Source: Siphonodentalium dalli (taxonomy: Eukaryota > Mollusca > Scaphopoda > Gadilida > Siphonodentaliidae). Taken from it: 64,000 nucleotides of DNA. The stretch covers positions 50,443,899-50,507,898 of the forward strand of contig CP136067.1 in the NCBI GenBank assembly GCA_032622095.1, read 5' to 3'. The first letter of the stretch is position 1; each line of letters opens with the position of its first letter. The notes under the pieces were generated by a model. That model was given only the letters and a program-made list of their open reading frames with translations. It had not been told where the DNA came from and searched no databases. The position numbers and the translations under genes are program-made. Of the stretch, positions 33,720 through 43,900 are shown one piece after another.

Positions 33720-34690
33720 ACTTGACATATGTGCACAATTTCAACTTGCACAATTCATGAAAAGGCTAATCGTGTTAGTTAATATCTGTATAATCAGGAA
33801 ACGCTCTTTAAATTTTTTTAATCGTCCAAACAATTTGTTTCCACAAAAATGTCAGACTGAAAACAAGTAGACGCTGAAAGAGTAGACCGCCATATTTGAT
33901 ACTTTTGTTAATTTCAACTCGCACAGTCCACCAGAAGGTTAGTTATGAGGATTAATATTTGTATAATAAGCAAACGCTCTTTAAATTTTTTAAACAGTCC
34001 AAAAACTCTTTTTTCCAATAAAATTTCAACTGGACACAGGTAAACTCTGAAAGTAGACATGCTATTGATAAATAAACCATTCGCATGTTGTCTTAGACAA
34101 TCCGAAATGGCGCGACCGTTGTTTTCGACCAAAGGAATCTGACTTGTGAAATCAGCGAGGGTGGGGGTAGGGTTAGCTTTTCTGCGATATCTTTACCAAA
34201 TATCGATGTATCAAAGTTTAGTTTGTGGCATATGATCAAGATATCCTTGTAGATTGTTCATGTTCGTCTATATGTGATACAGCTGATTTTAAGAACATAC
34301 AATACCTTAATATTTGGGAAAGAAAATTGAAAATGCAGCCATAAATGCAATTCGTCTGATGATTTTTGATAAAATTCCACATTAAGATATGTAATTAAGT
34401 AATTTGTGGCAAGATCCCCCCCCCCCAATGTTGTTCGATTTCCAAGAACAAAGAAAGCCACTTACCGAACTTGCTATGCGTAATAGCATGTTTTTATTAC
34501 CAGGTGGATGGGAAAAAAATAAAGGGGTACACAAACAAAAGCCTCACACAAACCTGTTTCCACTAAAATATCAAGCTGGAAACAGGTAGATTCTGAAAAT
34601 AGACACACTGGTGGTATAGAATCTGTGCTCACATCGCTTTTAACATTCCGAAAACGCGCGACCCTTTTTTTCGATTGAAATATATTCATA
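33720..34690. repeat. diverged direct repeats of about 185 bp
   Basis: AAACGCTCTTTAAATTTTTT occurs at about 33799 and 33970, each followed by CAGTCCAAA-like, ACTGGA(C/A)ACAGGTA-like and CTGAAA blocks. A third weaker unit lies at about 34555-34680 (GAAACAGGTAGATTCTGAAA, AACATTCCGAAAACGCGCGA). A C-run occurs at about 34416-34427. No gene was recognised. Confidence 0.6.
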
Positions 34691-34699
34691 ATATAATAT

Positions 34700-35208
34700 G
34701 CACACATTATTTCGAATATGTTATGGGTTCATATTTCAGTTGACATTCGCAGTCCAATTGATCAGTCTCAGATACACATAAAAACACTCGAAAACTCATC
34801 AGAACTCCTTAAGTAATACGCATATTTACTGTACAGAAACTCGGCGTTTGGCGCATCTTCATCTGTGCCGTTCGCATCTTTCTGGACCGACAGTGGTCCC
34901 TTCATATCGCGCGGATATTGAGAACGACAAGGATTTATTAAATTCTGTCAAATCCTATGCTTCATTGACAGATTCAACTATATACCGGCATTTGTTTTGG
35001 AAGCGTGGAAGTCCAGGATCGACAAAACTCGTGCCTTGTCGGAGCATGCCCATAATTGAAAAATTTGAACGTTTGAAAAAACGCGATTTTAATTATTTGC
35101 AATAAATATGAATAATTGTCATAATTACAAGTGAAAAGTATTTGATTAGTTCAGTAGTATTGCATTTTCAGAAGGATTCGTTTGCTGATCAGCTTTGCCC
35201 GATGTGGT
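34700..35208. other. no gene recognised
   Basis: A plus-strand frame at 34848-35105 (85 codons) has mixed protein-like composition, including SVKSYASLTDSTIYRHLFWK. It has no domain I know and no clear splice context, so it is not called as a gene. Confidence 0.3.
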
Positions 35209-35250
35209 GATCCGATTTGCCCGACGGCCGGCCGTCGGGCAAAGCGGATC
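35209..35250. repeat. 42-bp GC-rich palindrome
   Basis: The sequence is symmetrical around GGCCGGCC with a single mismatched pair. The arms are GATCCG(A/C)TTTGCCCGACG. A partial arm, GATCAGCTTTGCCCGATG, lies just upstream at 35188, and TGATCCGCTTTGTCCGGG lies at about 35395. The GC content contrasts sharply with the AT-rich surroundings. Confidence 0.85.
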
Positions 35251-35985
35251 AAAATTAAAAATCACCATAGCAACCAAACCAATAGATACATCTGAATGCA
35301 TCCTATACGTCAAATGTTATGTCATCATGATTAGAAACTGACAGTGCTAATATTTCTGATTGCCGGTTGCATTTTGTACAAGAAAACCTTACGTGATCCG
35401 CTTTGTCCGGGTCTCCCCCTATCATGTTTTAATGTTTGGGAATTATCTTTTTATTAATATGTTTTTTATTTCTATTCTTTTGAACTAAGGTCAGGATAAG
35501 ATTTATTTTTTCCAGATTTGATTTGCCATATGCCTAATCAAAACTTTTTCTCGTAAGTAGGCCTACTGTTTGCACCCGAGTATCGCATAATGCCCCACAA
35601 CCAGACAATTTTACCATGCCGCTCACCCACTATGAGTGAATGTGAACATAGAACTGATCAAATTACTAGAACTTGTCTTACTCTACCAAAATACGCATAT
35701 AGCTTTGGTGGTAGTGGTAAGATGTTCTCGTTTTTACATTTACAAGACCTGTCGAAAGTTATAAACCATTCAAAATTCGGGTCACCAAATGTGGGTATAC
35801 CGGTACCTCTACTCCGGCATTTCGCATGTGAGATTAAACAGTCACAATGATGTCGGTCCAATTTGGATCTCCACTTCTATGATTGGTCTTACTAAAAATT
35901 ATAATTTTGCGATTCAACTTCAGTCATAGAAAAACATATGTCATGTTAACGACCGTCTGTCGCATTATGCACCGCGTCGCATCGG
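35251..35985. other. no gene recognised
   Basis: A plus-strand frame at 35590-35850 lacks any domain or splice signal that I can support. The rest is AT-rich with no repeat structure. Confidence 0.35.
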
Positions 35986-35993
35986 CCCCACAT

Positions 35994-36668
35994 GAATGCT
36001 AGACGTTTCGGCAACTGGACGTTTCGGCACTTGGGGTTGCCGTTCGGCACCTGGACGTTTCGGCACCTGATTTTTCGGCACTTTGGACTTTTCGGCACCT
36101 GCTAATTTTCAGACCAACCAAATTATATATGAGTGAAGAGAGAGATGTTTATTCCTCCAAATATGGAGACAATATGATATTTTTTTCTTCTGGTTTTGTA
36201 TACTTTGGAGAATTATTGTCAATTAAAGACATATTATGTACTTATATTGTTCGGGTGAATGAAACTGATAAGTTAGTATTCAGGTGCTATGTAATAAAGT
36301 GTAATAAATATTGTATATGTTACCTCTTCATGACATGCATGTGGCAGGGTCATCTGATCGTTGTGCTTGTCGCGTGCGGTTGATGTTTCTGACGACGTTG
36401 GGTGGTTTGGCATGACTGTGTAAACACGCTTTAGTATGTACTATACCGAATTATAACAAACGGCGAATATAAAATAATGCAACATCAAAGTCAATATTAT
36501 ATATGAAAAGAAAAGAAAATCAAATAAATGTCGAATCGTCTTCGACGAAGTGCCGAAACGTCCAAGTACCTGGGCCGAAACAACCAAGTGCCGAAAAACC
36601 AGGTGCCGAAAGGTCTCGAAAACCAAGTGCCGAAACGTCCAGGTGCCGAAACGTCCTACACCCCCCCC
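35994..36668. mobile_element. foldback MITE with minisatellite ends, MULE-like 8-bp TSD
   Basis: The inverted ends are arrays of a unit of about 23 bp, ACGTTTCGGCACCTGG (left, 36001-36110) and its reverse complement CCAGGTGCCGAAACGT (right, about 36545-36656). CCCCACAT flanks both sides (35986-35993 and 36669-36676); the right copy adjoins a C-run, so a chance contribution of Cs is possible. The core of about 400 bp is AT-rich and non-coding. The 8-bp duplication and long repetitive TIR match the larger element at 45186-50772. Confidence 0.7.
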
Positions 36669-36676
36669 CCCCACAT

Positions 36677-37168
36677 TACCCTATATAGATATGGTTATAT
36701 TGTCGTTCTAGATAATATTATATGTTACAAGTTCAACTTAGGCCTATATGTATTATAATAGGCTCACCTGCAAATTTATTTTTGGCTGTATATAATTATG
36801 TTTACTACCTCATAAAACCCATGATATATTTTCCATGTTTTTTCTCAGCTTTTTGCAGTCAGTTATAAATGTCGTTTCTTTACCGTTTCCAATTCCGTTA
36901 ATAACAAAATGCACGCTCTGTGAGTAACGAATCGAACACACCATTGGATAGTTTCCGGTTTGTGAAAGCAATGGTGAATTATTTTGTTGCTATGAACAAA
37001 ATGGACCGATCACAACGTATTACAAGTCCATTCCGCTCTATATAACATCACCTGTAAGTCACATATTGGCATGCGGAATATATATTCCGAAGACAACGTT
37101 TTGATGCCAATTAAGCGCTAGGTATTCTGTTGGAATTTAATAATAACACACTTACAAGTTACAGTAAG
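36677..37168. other. no gene recognised
   Basis: AT-rich sequence between the foldback element and the LINE. No open frame, tandem repeat or splice pattern stands out. Confidence 0.35.
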
Positions 37169-37211
37169 TTACACAGTCCCTAGGAATCACTGTTAGGTTA
37201 GTTGAATCACA

Positions 37212-37470
37212 GGTAGGCATGGGCTGTACCATGCTACACCCTACACACTCCAACTGGCACTGCAGAGAAAGGGTAGGCATGGGCTGTACCATGCTACACC
37301 CTGCACAATCCAACTGGCACTGCAGAGAAAGGGTAGGCATGGGCTGATCCATGCTACACCCTATTCACACCATTACCAACGGGCACTGCAGAGGAAGGGT
37401 AGGCATGGGCTGATCCATGCTACACTCTATGCACACAAAAACCAAAAACACCAGGCTCTACACAACAAAA
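37212..37470 (+). repeat. 60-bp tandem repeat in the LINE 5' region
   Basis: GGTAGGCATGGGCTG recurs at 37212, 37272, 37332 and 37398 (periods 60, 60 and 66). Each unit has ACCATGCTACACCC and GGCACTGCAGAG(G/A)AAGG. Tandem 5' repeats are common in active LINE promoters. Because 60 and 66 are multiples of 3, the frame that leads into the main ORF stays open through the array. Confidence 0.9.
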
Positions 37471-37568
37471 ATAAAACAAATGCGGGTCGGTATGGGCTGA
37501 ACCATACTATACCCCTAACAGATAGCCACAAAAGGAGATATGGGAACATAACAACGGCAAAACACCTG

Positions 37569-40500
37569 CGCCTCCTCCTCATCATCGCTGGCATCGAACA
37601 AAACCCGGGGCCCAAAAAAGCGAAAAAGAAAGCTCCCACCAAGCAAAAGGAAAAATCAGTATACCCCTGCGGAGTATGTGAAGGAGCAGTGACATGGACA
37701 GTCAACGTAGGAGTATGCTGCGATAGCTGTGATGTTTGGCATCACTACTCATGCGTAGACCTAGACACATCAGAAGTCCAATCACTAGAAGAAAGACCCA
37801 GCAAAGAATGGAAATGCATGAAATGTGACAGCATCAACATCGAGAGCTTCACATTCCATAGCTATGAAGTCAGTACCTCCAACTACTACCAAACACTAAG
37901 CCATCTAGACAGCTCCATCCGAAGTATGAACTCAATTTTCGACCCGACCCATACTAGCAGTCCCAAAGCAGACACAACTCTAGGCTCAGCATCAAGATCG
38001 AACAGATTAGCATCCCAAAATACCTTTAACACACCAAGGAAAGACAATCTCAGATTGCTAATTGTTAACTGTAGAAGCCTAGTCAGCAACAAAGCGGAAT
38101 TGGAAATCGCAACCTCCTACATAAAGCCTGATGTTATCATCGGCACAGAGTCATGGCTCAAAGGAAAGAAACCAGGAAAAGAACCAGCCCAAAATGCCAT
38201 CAAGTCAGCTGAAGTCTTTCCTGAAGATTATACGGCCTATAGGAACGACCGAGATACTACGGGTGGGGGAGTCTTCATTGCCATTCAACAGGAAGCAGTT
38301 GCAATAGAGAAGACTGAATATATCACCAACTGCGAAATTGAATGGATAAAACTGTCAATACAAGGAGGCAAGGATATACACGTGGGAAGTTTCTACATGG
38401 CACATCGATCCAAATCAGACGTAGAAAATCTAGAAAAATCCATCAAAGCACTGATGAAAAAGACTGACTCCAGCTTCATACTTGGAGGAGACTTTAATTG
38501 TCCTGACATCGACTGGGACACAATGACTGTAAGGCCGGGTGCACAAGACCGAGAGATACAGAATGACCTCATCAACGTATGCACGAAACTAGGACTAAAA
38601 CAGGTACAGGAGGACCCAACCAGGGAAGGAAACCTACTGGACCTAATCATAACAAACAATCCAGCATTAATAAAATCCACCACTACAATACCTGGCATAT
38701 CAGACCATAATATGATCATTGCTGACTGTTCTCCAACTCCATCCTACAATAAACCAGTACAGAGAACTAGATACCTATTCGACAAGGCAAATTGGACTGA
38801 CATAGCTGCAGATGTGGAGAAGATAGCGGTGCAAATAGAAGATTTTCCTACTGATACCAACATCAACACCATGTGGAACTTCTTCCGCGATTCCATCAAA
38901 GAAGTTGTAGAAAAAAGAGTACCAAAAGCACCAAGATGTCGACGCAAACAACTGCCATGGATAAATAGAAGACTCAAATTGATTCTAAGGAAAAAAGCAA
39001 GATTACACAGGAAAACTAAAGAAACAGGATGTTGGAAAGAGTATAAAGACCACCAGAAAAAATGTAGGAGAGAAATGAGGAAAGCAGAACAAGAACATAT
39101 AAACACCATAATAAAGAAGGGGAAGGAAAAGAAAACATCAAAACCCTTCTGGAGCTACATGAAGGCCCGAAAACAAGAAAGAACAGGTACGCCACCGCTA
39201 AAAACAGGAACATCACTCACAAACGATGCAAAAGAGAAGGCGGAGCTACTAAATAAGCAATTCCAGTCGGTATTCACCATAGACACTAACGAAGAGCTAC
39301 CATCCATACCACAAAACAGTGTAAACATCAAACCACTGGAAATCACAGAAGAAGGAATAAAGAAACTCCTGGAAGATATAAAACCATCAAAGGCACCAGG
39401 TCCAGACAACATCCCTAACAAAGTACTCAAATTACTGGCCAACGTACTGGCGAAACCCATTACCACCATATTCAACAAATCTATAGAGACCGGCACCCTT
39501 CCAGAAGACTGGCTGAACGCAAACATAACACCAGTTTATAAGAAAGGAGACGTTCACCAACCATCCAACTACAGACCAGTATCACTCACTTCAACATGCT
39601 GTAAGCTACTAGAGCACGTCCTGTGTAGACATATCCGCGACCACCTGGAACTCTGCGACCTACTGACTGATAGAAACCACGGATTTAGATCTGGCCACTC
39701 ATGTGTAACCCAGCTTGTAAACACCACACAAGATCTACTATCGTCCTTTGACTCGGAGAAACAAACTGACATGGCAATCCTCGACTTTTCCAAAGCATTT
39801 GACACAGTACCACACCAGAGTCTGCTATACAAACTGAAGTCTTACGGAATCACAGGACCAATACACACTTGGCTGACAAGCTTCCTAACAAAAAGGCATA
39901 TGAGAGTAGTGTTGGAAGGAGAATCATCCAAAAGTGTTCCAGTGGAATCGGGAGTACCCCAAGGTACTGTACTAGGACCCCTATTATTCCTCTGCCACAT
40001 CAACGACCTTCCACAAGCAGTCAAATCAGAAGTAAGACTCTTTGCTGATGACTGCATACTATACTGCCAGATAAATGACCACCAAGACCACATCCAACTA
40101 CAACAGGATCTGACATCATTAGAAGAATGGGCAAAAACCTGGGGGATGAGATTCAATGCTGGAAAATGCTCCATAATGTCCATGAAGAACAAGGACAAGA
40201 ACAAAACATCGTTCATCTACCAGCTTGACCATCAAATTCTGCAATCAGTCAAACAAAGCGTCTACCTTGGACTGACCATCACAGATGACCTAAAATGGTC
40301 AACGCACATATCCAAGATCACTGGAAGGGCCAATAGCACCTTAGGCTTCCTACGCAGAAACTTACGAAGAGCGGACAGTAAATCCAGAGAGACGGCATAT
40401 AGAGCCATGGTAAGAACATCACTCAAATATGGAGCAGAAATATGGGACCCCGCCGCAGTAGGAGAAATAGAGAAGTTAGAGAAAGTGCAGAGAAGAGCGG

Positions 40501-40892
40501 CAAGATTCATCACCAACAACTATAGAGACCGGGAAAAAGGCGCAGTAACCAGCATGATTGATGGACTACGGTTAGACTCACTAGAGATCCGCAGAAAGAT
40601 GAAGAGAATAGAACTCTTCGGCAAGGTGGTTGAGGGGATAATCCCAGCCATACACGCACATGATTTACTAAAGGATAAGAAAGGAAGGAAAATCCGAGCA
40701 AAAAAGTTTCCAGACCACAAAAGTGATAACATCATTTCGAGCCAAGAGTGTATCAACTCACGATCGTTCGAACCAATAAGAGCCAACACGGAACAATATA
40801 AACAATCATTCTTCGTGAGAACGATCAGGGACTGGAACAGCATAGAAGATTACGCATGCTCGGGGAATACAACAGGAGAAACACCAGAGTAG
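37569..40892 (+). CDS. LINE polyprotein: 2A-like motif, PHD finger, endonuclease, reverse transcriptase
   Basis: The frame contains, in order, RLLLIIAGIEQNPGP (37569-37613), which has the NPGP and hydrophobic lead of 2A-like ribosome-skipping peptides; then a Lys-rich linker; then a PHD-type zinc finger (CGVC, CDSC, WHHYSC, WKCMKC; about 37670-37830). An exonuclease/endonuclease/phosphatase domain follows, from LRLLIVNCRSL at 38049 through GGDFNCPDIDW and GISDHNMI. The reverse transcriptase has YKKGDV...NYRPVSL, FDTVPH, SGVPQGTVLGPLLF and catalytic FADD at about 40040. The stop is at 40890. The endonuclease nicks target DNA and the RT copies the element RNA at the nick. The frame is open upstream to 37206, but I find no in-frame ATG before about 37820. 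Initiation is therefore unclear: non-AUG, a lost ATG, or an upstream frameshift. The 37569 start is set at the 2A-like motif only. Confidence 0.85.
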   Translation, partial: RLLLIIAGIEQNPGPKKAKKKAPTKQKEKSVYPCGVCEGAVTWTVNVGVCCDSCDVWHHYSCVDLDTSEVQSLEERPSKEWKCMKCDSINIESFTFHSYEVSTSNYYQTLSHLDSSIRSMNSIFDPTHTSSPKADTTLGSASRSNRLASQNTFNTPRKDNLRLLIVNCRSLVSNKAELEIATSYIKPDVIIGTESWLKGKKPGKEPAQNAIKSAEVFPEDYTAYRNDRDTTGGGVFIAIQQEAVAIEKTEYITNCEIEWIKLSIQGGKDIHVGSFYMAHRSKSDVENLEKSIKALMKKTDSSFILGGDFNCPDIDWDTMTVRPGAQDREIQNDLINVCTKLGLKQVQEDPTREGNLLDLIITNNPALIKSTTTIPGISDHNMIIADCSPTPSYNKPVQRTRYLFDKANWTDIAADVEKIAVQIEDFPTDTNINTMWNFFRDSIKEVVEKRVPKAPRCRRKQLPWINRRLKLILRKKARLHRKTKETGCWKEYKDHQKKCRREMRKAEQEHINTIIKKGKEKKTSKPFWSYMKARKQERTGTPPLKTGTSLTNDAKEKAELLNKQFQSVFTIDTNEELPSIPQNSVNIKPLEITEEGIKKLLEDIKPSKAPGPDNIPNKVLKLLANVLAKPITTIFNKSIETGTLPEDWLNANITPVYKKGDVHQPSNYRPVSLTSTCCKLLEHVLCRHIRDHLELCDLLTDRNHGFRSGHSCVTQLVNTTQDLLSSFDSEKQTDMAILDFSKAFDTVPHQSLLYKLKSYGITGPIHTWLTSFLTKRHMRVVLEGESSKSVPVESGVPQGTVLGPLLFLCHINDLPQAVKSEVRLFADDCILYCQINDHQDHIQLQQDLTSLEEWAKTWGMRFNAGKCSIMSMKNKDKNKTSFIYQLDHQILQSVKQSVYLGLTITDDLKWSTHISKITGRANSTLGFLRRNLRRADSKSRETAYRAMVRTSLKYGAEIWDPAAVGEIEKLEKVQRRAARFITNNYRDREKGAVTSMIDGLRLDSLEIRRKMKRIELFGKVVEGIIPAIHAHDLLKDKKGRKIRAKKFPDHKSDNIISSQECINSRSFEPIRANTEQYKQSFFVRTIRDWNSIEDYACSGNTTGETPE

Positions 40893-40979
40893 TAGCAACG
40901 ACGCGACAACAGCCGAGAGGCTCCTGCGCCGGAAATATACAGATACAGATACAGTCCCTAGGAGTAGGAATCACTGTTA

Positions 40980-43900
40980 GTTGAATAAAATATTATTTAA
41001 TAATATTAAATCAATATTTTATATTTAGTTATTATAGTTATATTAAGTACAGTTTGGAAAGTAAAAAGTTTGTGTACTGCATTTTCATTGGTGGATGATT
41101 TTCACGAAATTACAATACAAGAGTTAAAATTTTATGCCACACAAACATTCGTGAATTCTGAGTTTATATCATAATATTCCGTATTTTTTTCTTGAAACGA
41201 TGGTGTATTCAGATTGTTAGTATCTTTACCCACTTACGAGAAAATAGCTGTTAGTTACTCGAATATTCCTTCAGGTGCAAACTCGGTGGAATTCTTTACG
41301 ATTTTGGAAAAACATATCCATTCTATAAATACCATTTTACTTATTCGCACCCGGTGATAATCCGAATAAAAGGCATTACGGATGTGAGTAAACAGACGTC
41401 GGGTGTGGTAAAACTGGCTCTGCTGTACACTACTATAGTGCACATTTTAACTCATTCTCATTACTAGATAAATGTAGAAATGACCATCTCAAACTAATAT
41501 ATCTATATATTTTCAAGTAGGGCCCTGGGGATGGTTGATACCTTGAGATGTGAAAGAATTTTTTTTATTCCAAGCTCCCGGTTAACTCCGCATCTCAAGA
41601 GTGGCAATGGGAGATAACTCGTGCTGGGTTTGGCTGCAAAAGTAATGTGTAATAGGGAACTGGTTGATAACTTCCTGTTTTAAACAATTTTGCAGAATTA
41701 CGTCACTTGATAATAGCCGACAGTTATTCAATGTGAATATTGGATGGAAAATTACGATTTATGTACAACTCAGACAAGGTACAGTTGATATGACCCGACG
41801 AGCACATTAAGAACAATTAACTTAATTGTCACATGTCAAATGTGGGGAGATAAATGCATTTTTTTCGAACGAAAAATTGAATTGTTCGTTTTAGTGATAG
41901 AGCACAGGGGGTGGTCTTCAGCCAATGAGATGATGGTTTTCATAATAAAAAAATCTGATGTTGCCCAACTGTACCTGTTATCTGTATAGTAGAGGTAATG
42001 TATCTAGATCTATTTGTTATATTTTAATCAAATTTAATATTACATGAACAGTGATTCCTAGGACTGTGGTTGAATAAAATATTATTTAATAACATTAAAT
42101 CAATATTTTATATTTAGTTATTATAGTTATATTAAGTACAGTTTGGAAAGTAACAAGTTTGTATAAGTACTGCATTTTCATTGGCAGATGATTTGCAAGA
42201 AAATACAGAGTACACATTTTTATGCCACACAAACATTCGCGAATTCTGAGTTTATATCATCATATTACGTATTTTTTTCTTGAAAGGATGGTGTATTCAG
42301 ATTGTTAGTATCTTTCCCAACTTACGAGAAAATAGCTGTTAGTTACTCGAATATTCTTTCAGGTGCAAACTCGGTGGAATTCTTTACGGTTTGGGAAAAA
42401 CACGTCCATTCTCTAAATAGCAAATTACTTATTTGCAACCGGTATTTGTTAAAACACGTGTGACATGCAGCCAGTGCTCTGAGTACGAAATCGGCTTTGA
42501 TTACCGGATTAATGGCTACAATGCTCAATTCTCATTAAGATAATTGGAATAATACGGATTATGGTGCCACCGCCTTCCAGTTCTCTTGATTGAGAACATT
42601 AATACACGTGTGCTGTACGTGTGCACGCGTGGAATATTACTCAACTTAATTTTACCCGTGATCATGTTCGTTGAATTAAAATCATATGCGACGACCATAT
42701 AGGGCCAACATCTCCTTTGTCATTCGATTCGTGTTCGCTCCTCGTGTGCTGCACTGTTCTTTATTCACTGGTAAAGTTTTCATCATGAATGTTATATTAA
42801 TTGTTATATTGTTTATATCAACGCGAAATATGGGCCATGAATTTGGCTCTGTGTGCCCCTCCCCGCGATGTGTTGACCATAGGTGCCAAATTGTACTCGC
42901 GAACAATGTGCATGTCCAGTCTATAGATAGGAGGCATTAAAGCACGGATGACTTTCCCTGTGGGTATGCTGCTAAAATAGTCAGAAGCCTCCCATAAACA
43001 GAAAGGATATTAAAATATAGACATATAAAATATTAAAGCTCGTTGGCTCTTCCCCATACAGCAACCAATTCAACTCAACTTTTGCCGTGTTCAGACATGA
43101 TGTTTTCTATGTTCAATATCCTCAAACAACAACCGTGGGGTAAAGGAGAAGATCTCTTGATCTTTTCGACCAATCCTACTCTCTTCTCTCTTCACAACTG
43201 GAAACAATATATATACCAACGGACAAAACTCACACGGATTAATCAAGGTTTTATCCGCCGGTCGTGGTTCTAAATGGACGTGGGGCATTGCTTCTTGCTT
43301 TGGTGGCATCCGTCTCATGCGCAGTATAGGCTAACACATAGGCCTACTGTGCATGGGTATATATGTATCAATCTCTCAAACAATACAAGCGCTCTTCATC
43401 GGAATCATATAAGGCATTCAAAAGTGGGTTGTATGGGAGGGCCAACGGCCCTTTCAAATCTTCCCGGTATCATTACAAACTCCAAAGTTGTGGTGACGGT
43501 CTCGATCTGTTCGACCATCTCGGGCGTGAAACAAACTACTCTCATTATGTATCGCACGGGAAAGCAGGGTGTTCTACGCGTTGTGCATACGCCACAAGCA
43601 CACACGCGACCTGTCTGCATCCTACCCTATTACCGACCAACTAGTTTTGCGATAGTAAAGAGCGATGTAATAATAAATAAGCAAATTTTAGCTTACCTAA
43701 GCAAAAACGTCTTTCCTGTCCCACATTGGCCCGTAACAATTATGTTATGCCCATTTAGAACTTGGTGTAAACAATACGCCTGTTGTTTGTTGAGATTCAT
43801 TTCAACTTGAGAGCATATCGGAGAGAAATGGTGATGTGGCGAAGAAACACGCGCCCAAATGGTCAATCATGTCACGTGGAATGAGGTAATTAGTGTTAAT

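Larger units (their letters stand above)
37208..40954 (+). mobile_element. APE-type LINE (CR1/Jockey-like), near full length
   Basis: The element has a 5' region of 60-bp tandem repeats (37212, 37272, 37332, 37398, plus a partial one at about 37485). One long ORF with PHD, endonuclease and RT domains follows. The 3' end is a short (ACAGAT)n tail at about 40937-40953. The flanks duplicate about 25-30 bases containing CAGTCCCTAGGA and GGAATCACTGTTAG; the right copy has an extra 5-base GTAGG. A long TSD, simple-repeat tail and single ORF with apurinic endonuclease fit the CR1/Jockey assemblage. The intact frame suggests recent activity. Confidence 0.85.
37169..42074. mobile_element. short TIR element split by the LINE
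   Basis: The left terminus is CACAGTCCCTAGGAATCACT at about 37167-37190. The right terminus is its near reverse complement, AGTGATTCCTAGGACTGTG, ending at about 42069. Without the 3.7-kb LINE the element would be about 1.1 kb. Its body (about 40980-42070) is repeated in the next unit, 42070-44847. No transposase was seen. Confidence 0.55.

Noticed and set aside
37886-40843. Minus-strand ORFs across the LINE
   Set aside because: Shadows of the plus-strand endonuclease-RT frame.
43274-43810. 178-residue plus-strand ORF
   Set aside because: It lies antisense to the PIF1-like exon, which has a motif and splice donor; no domain is seen in this frame.
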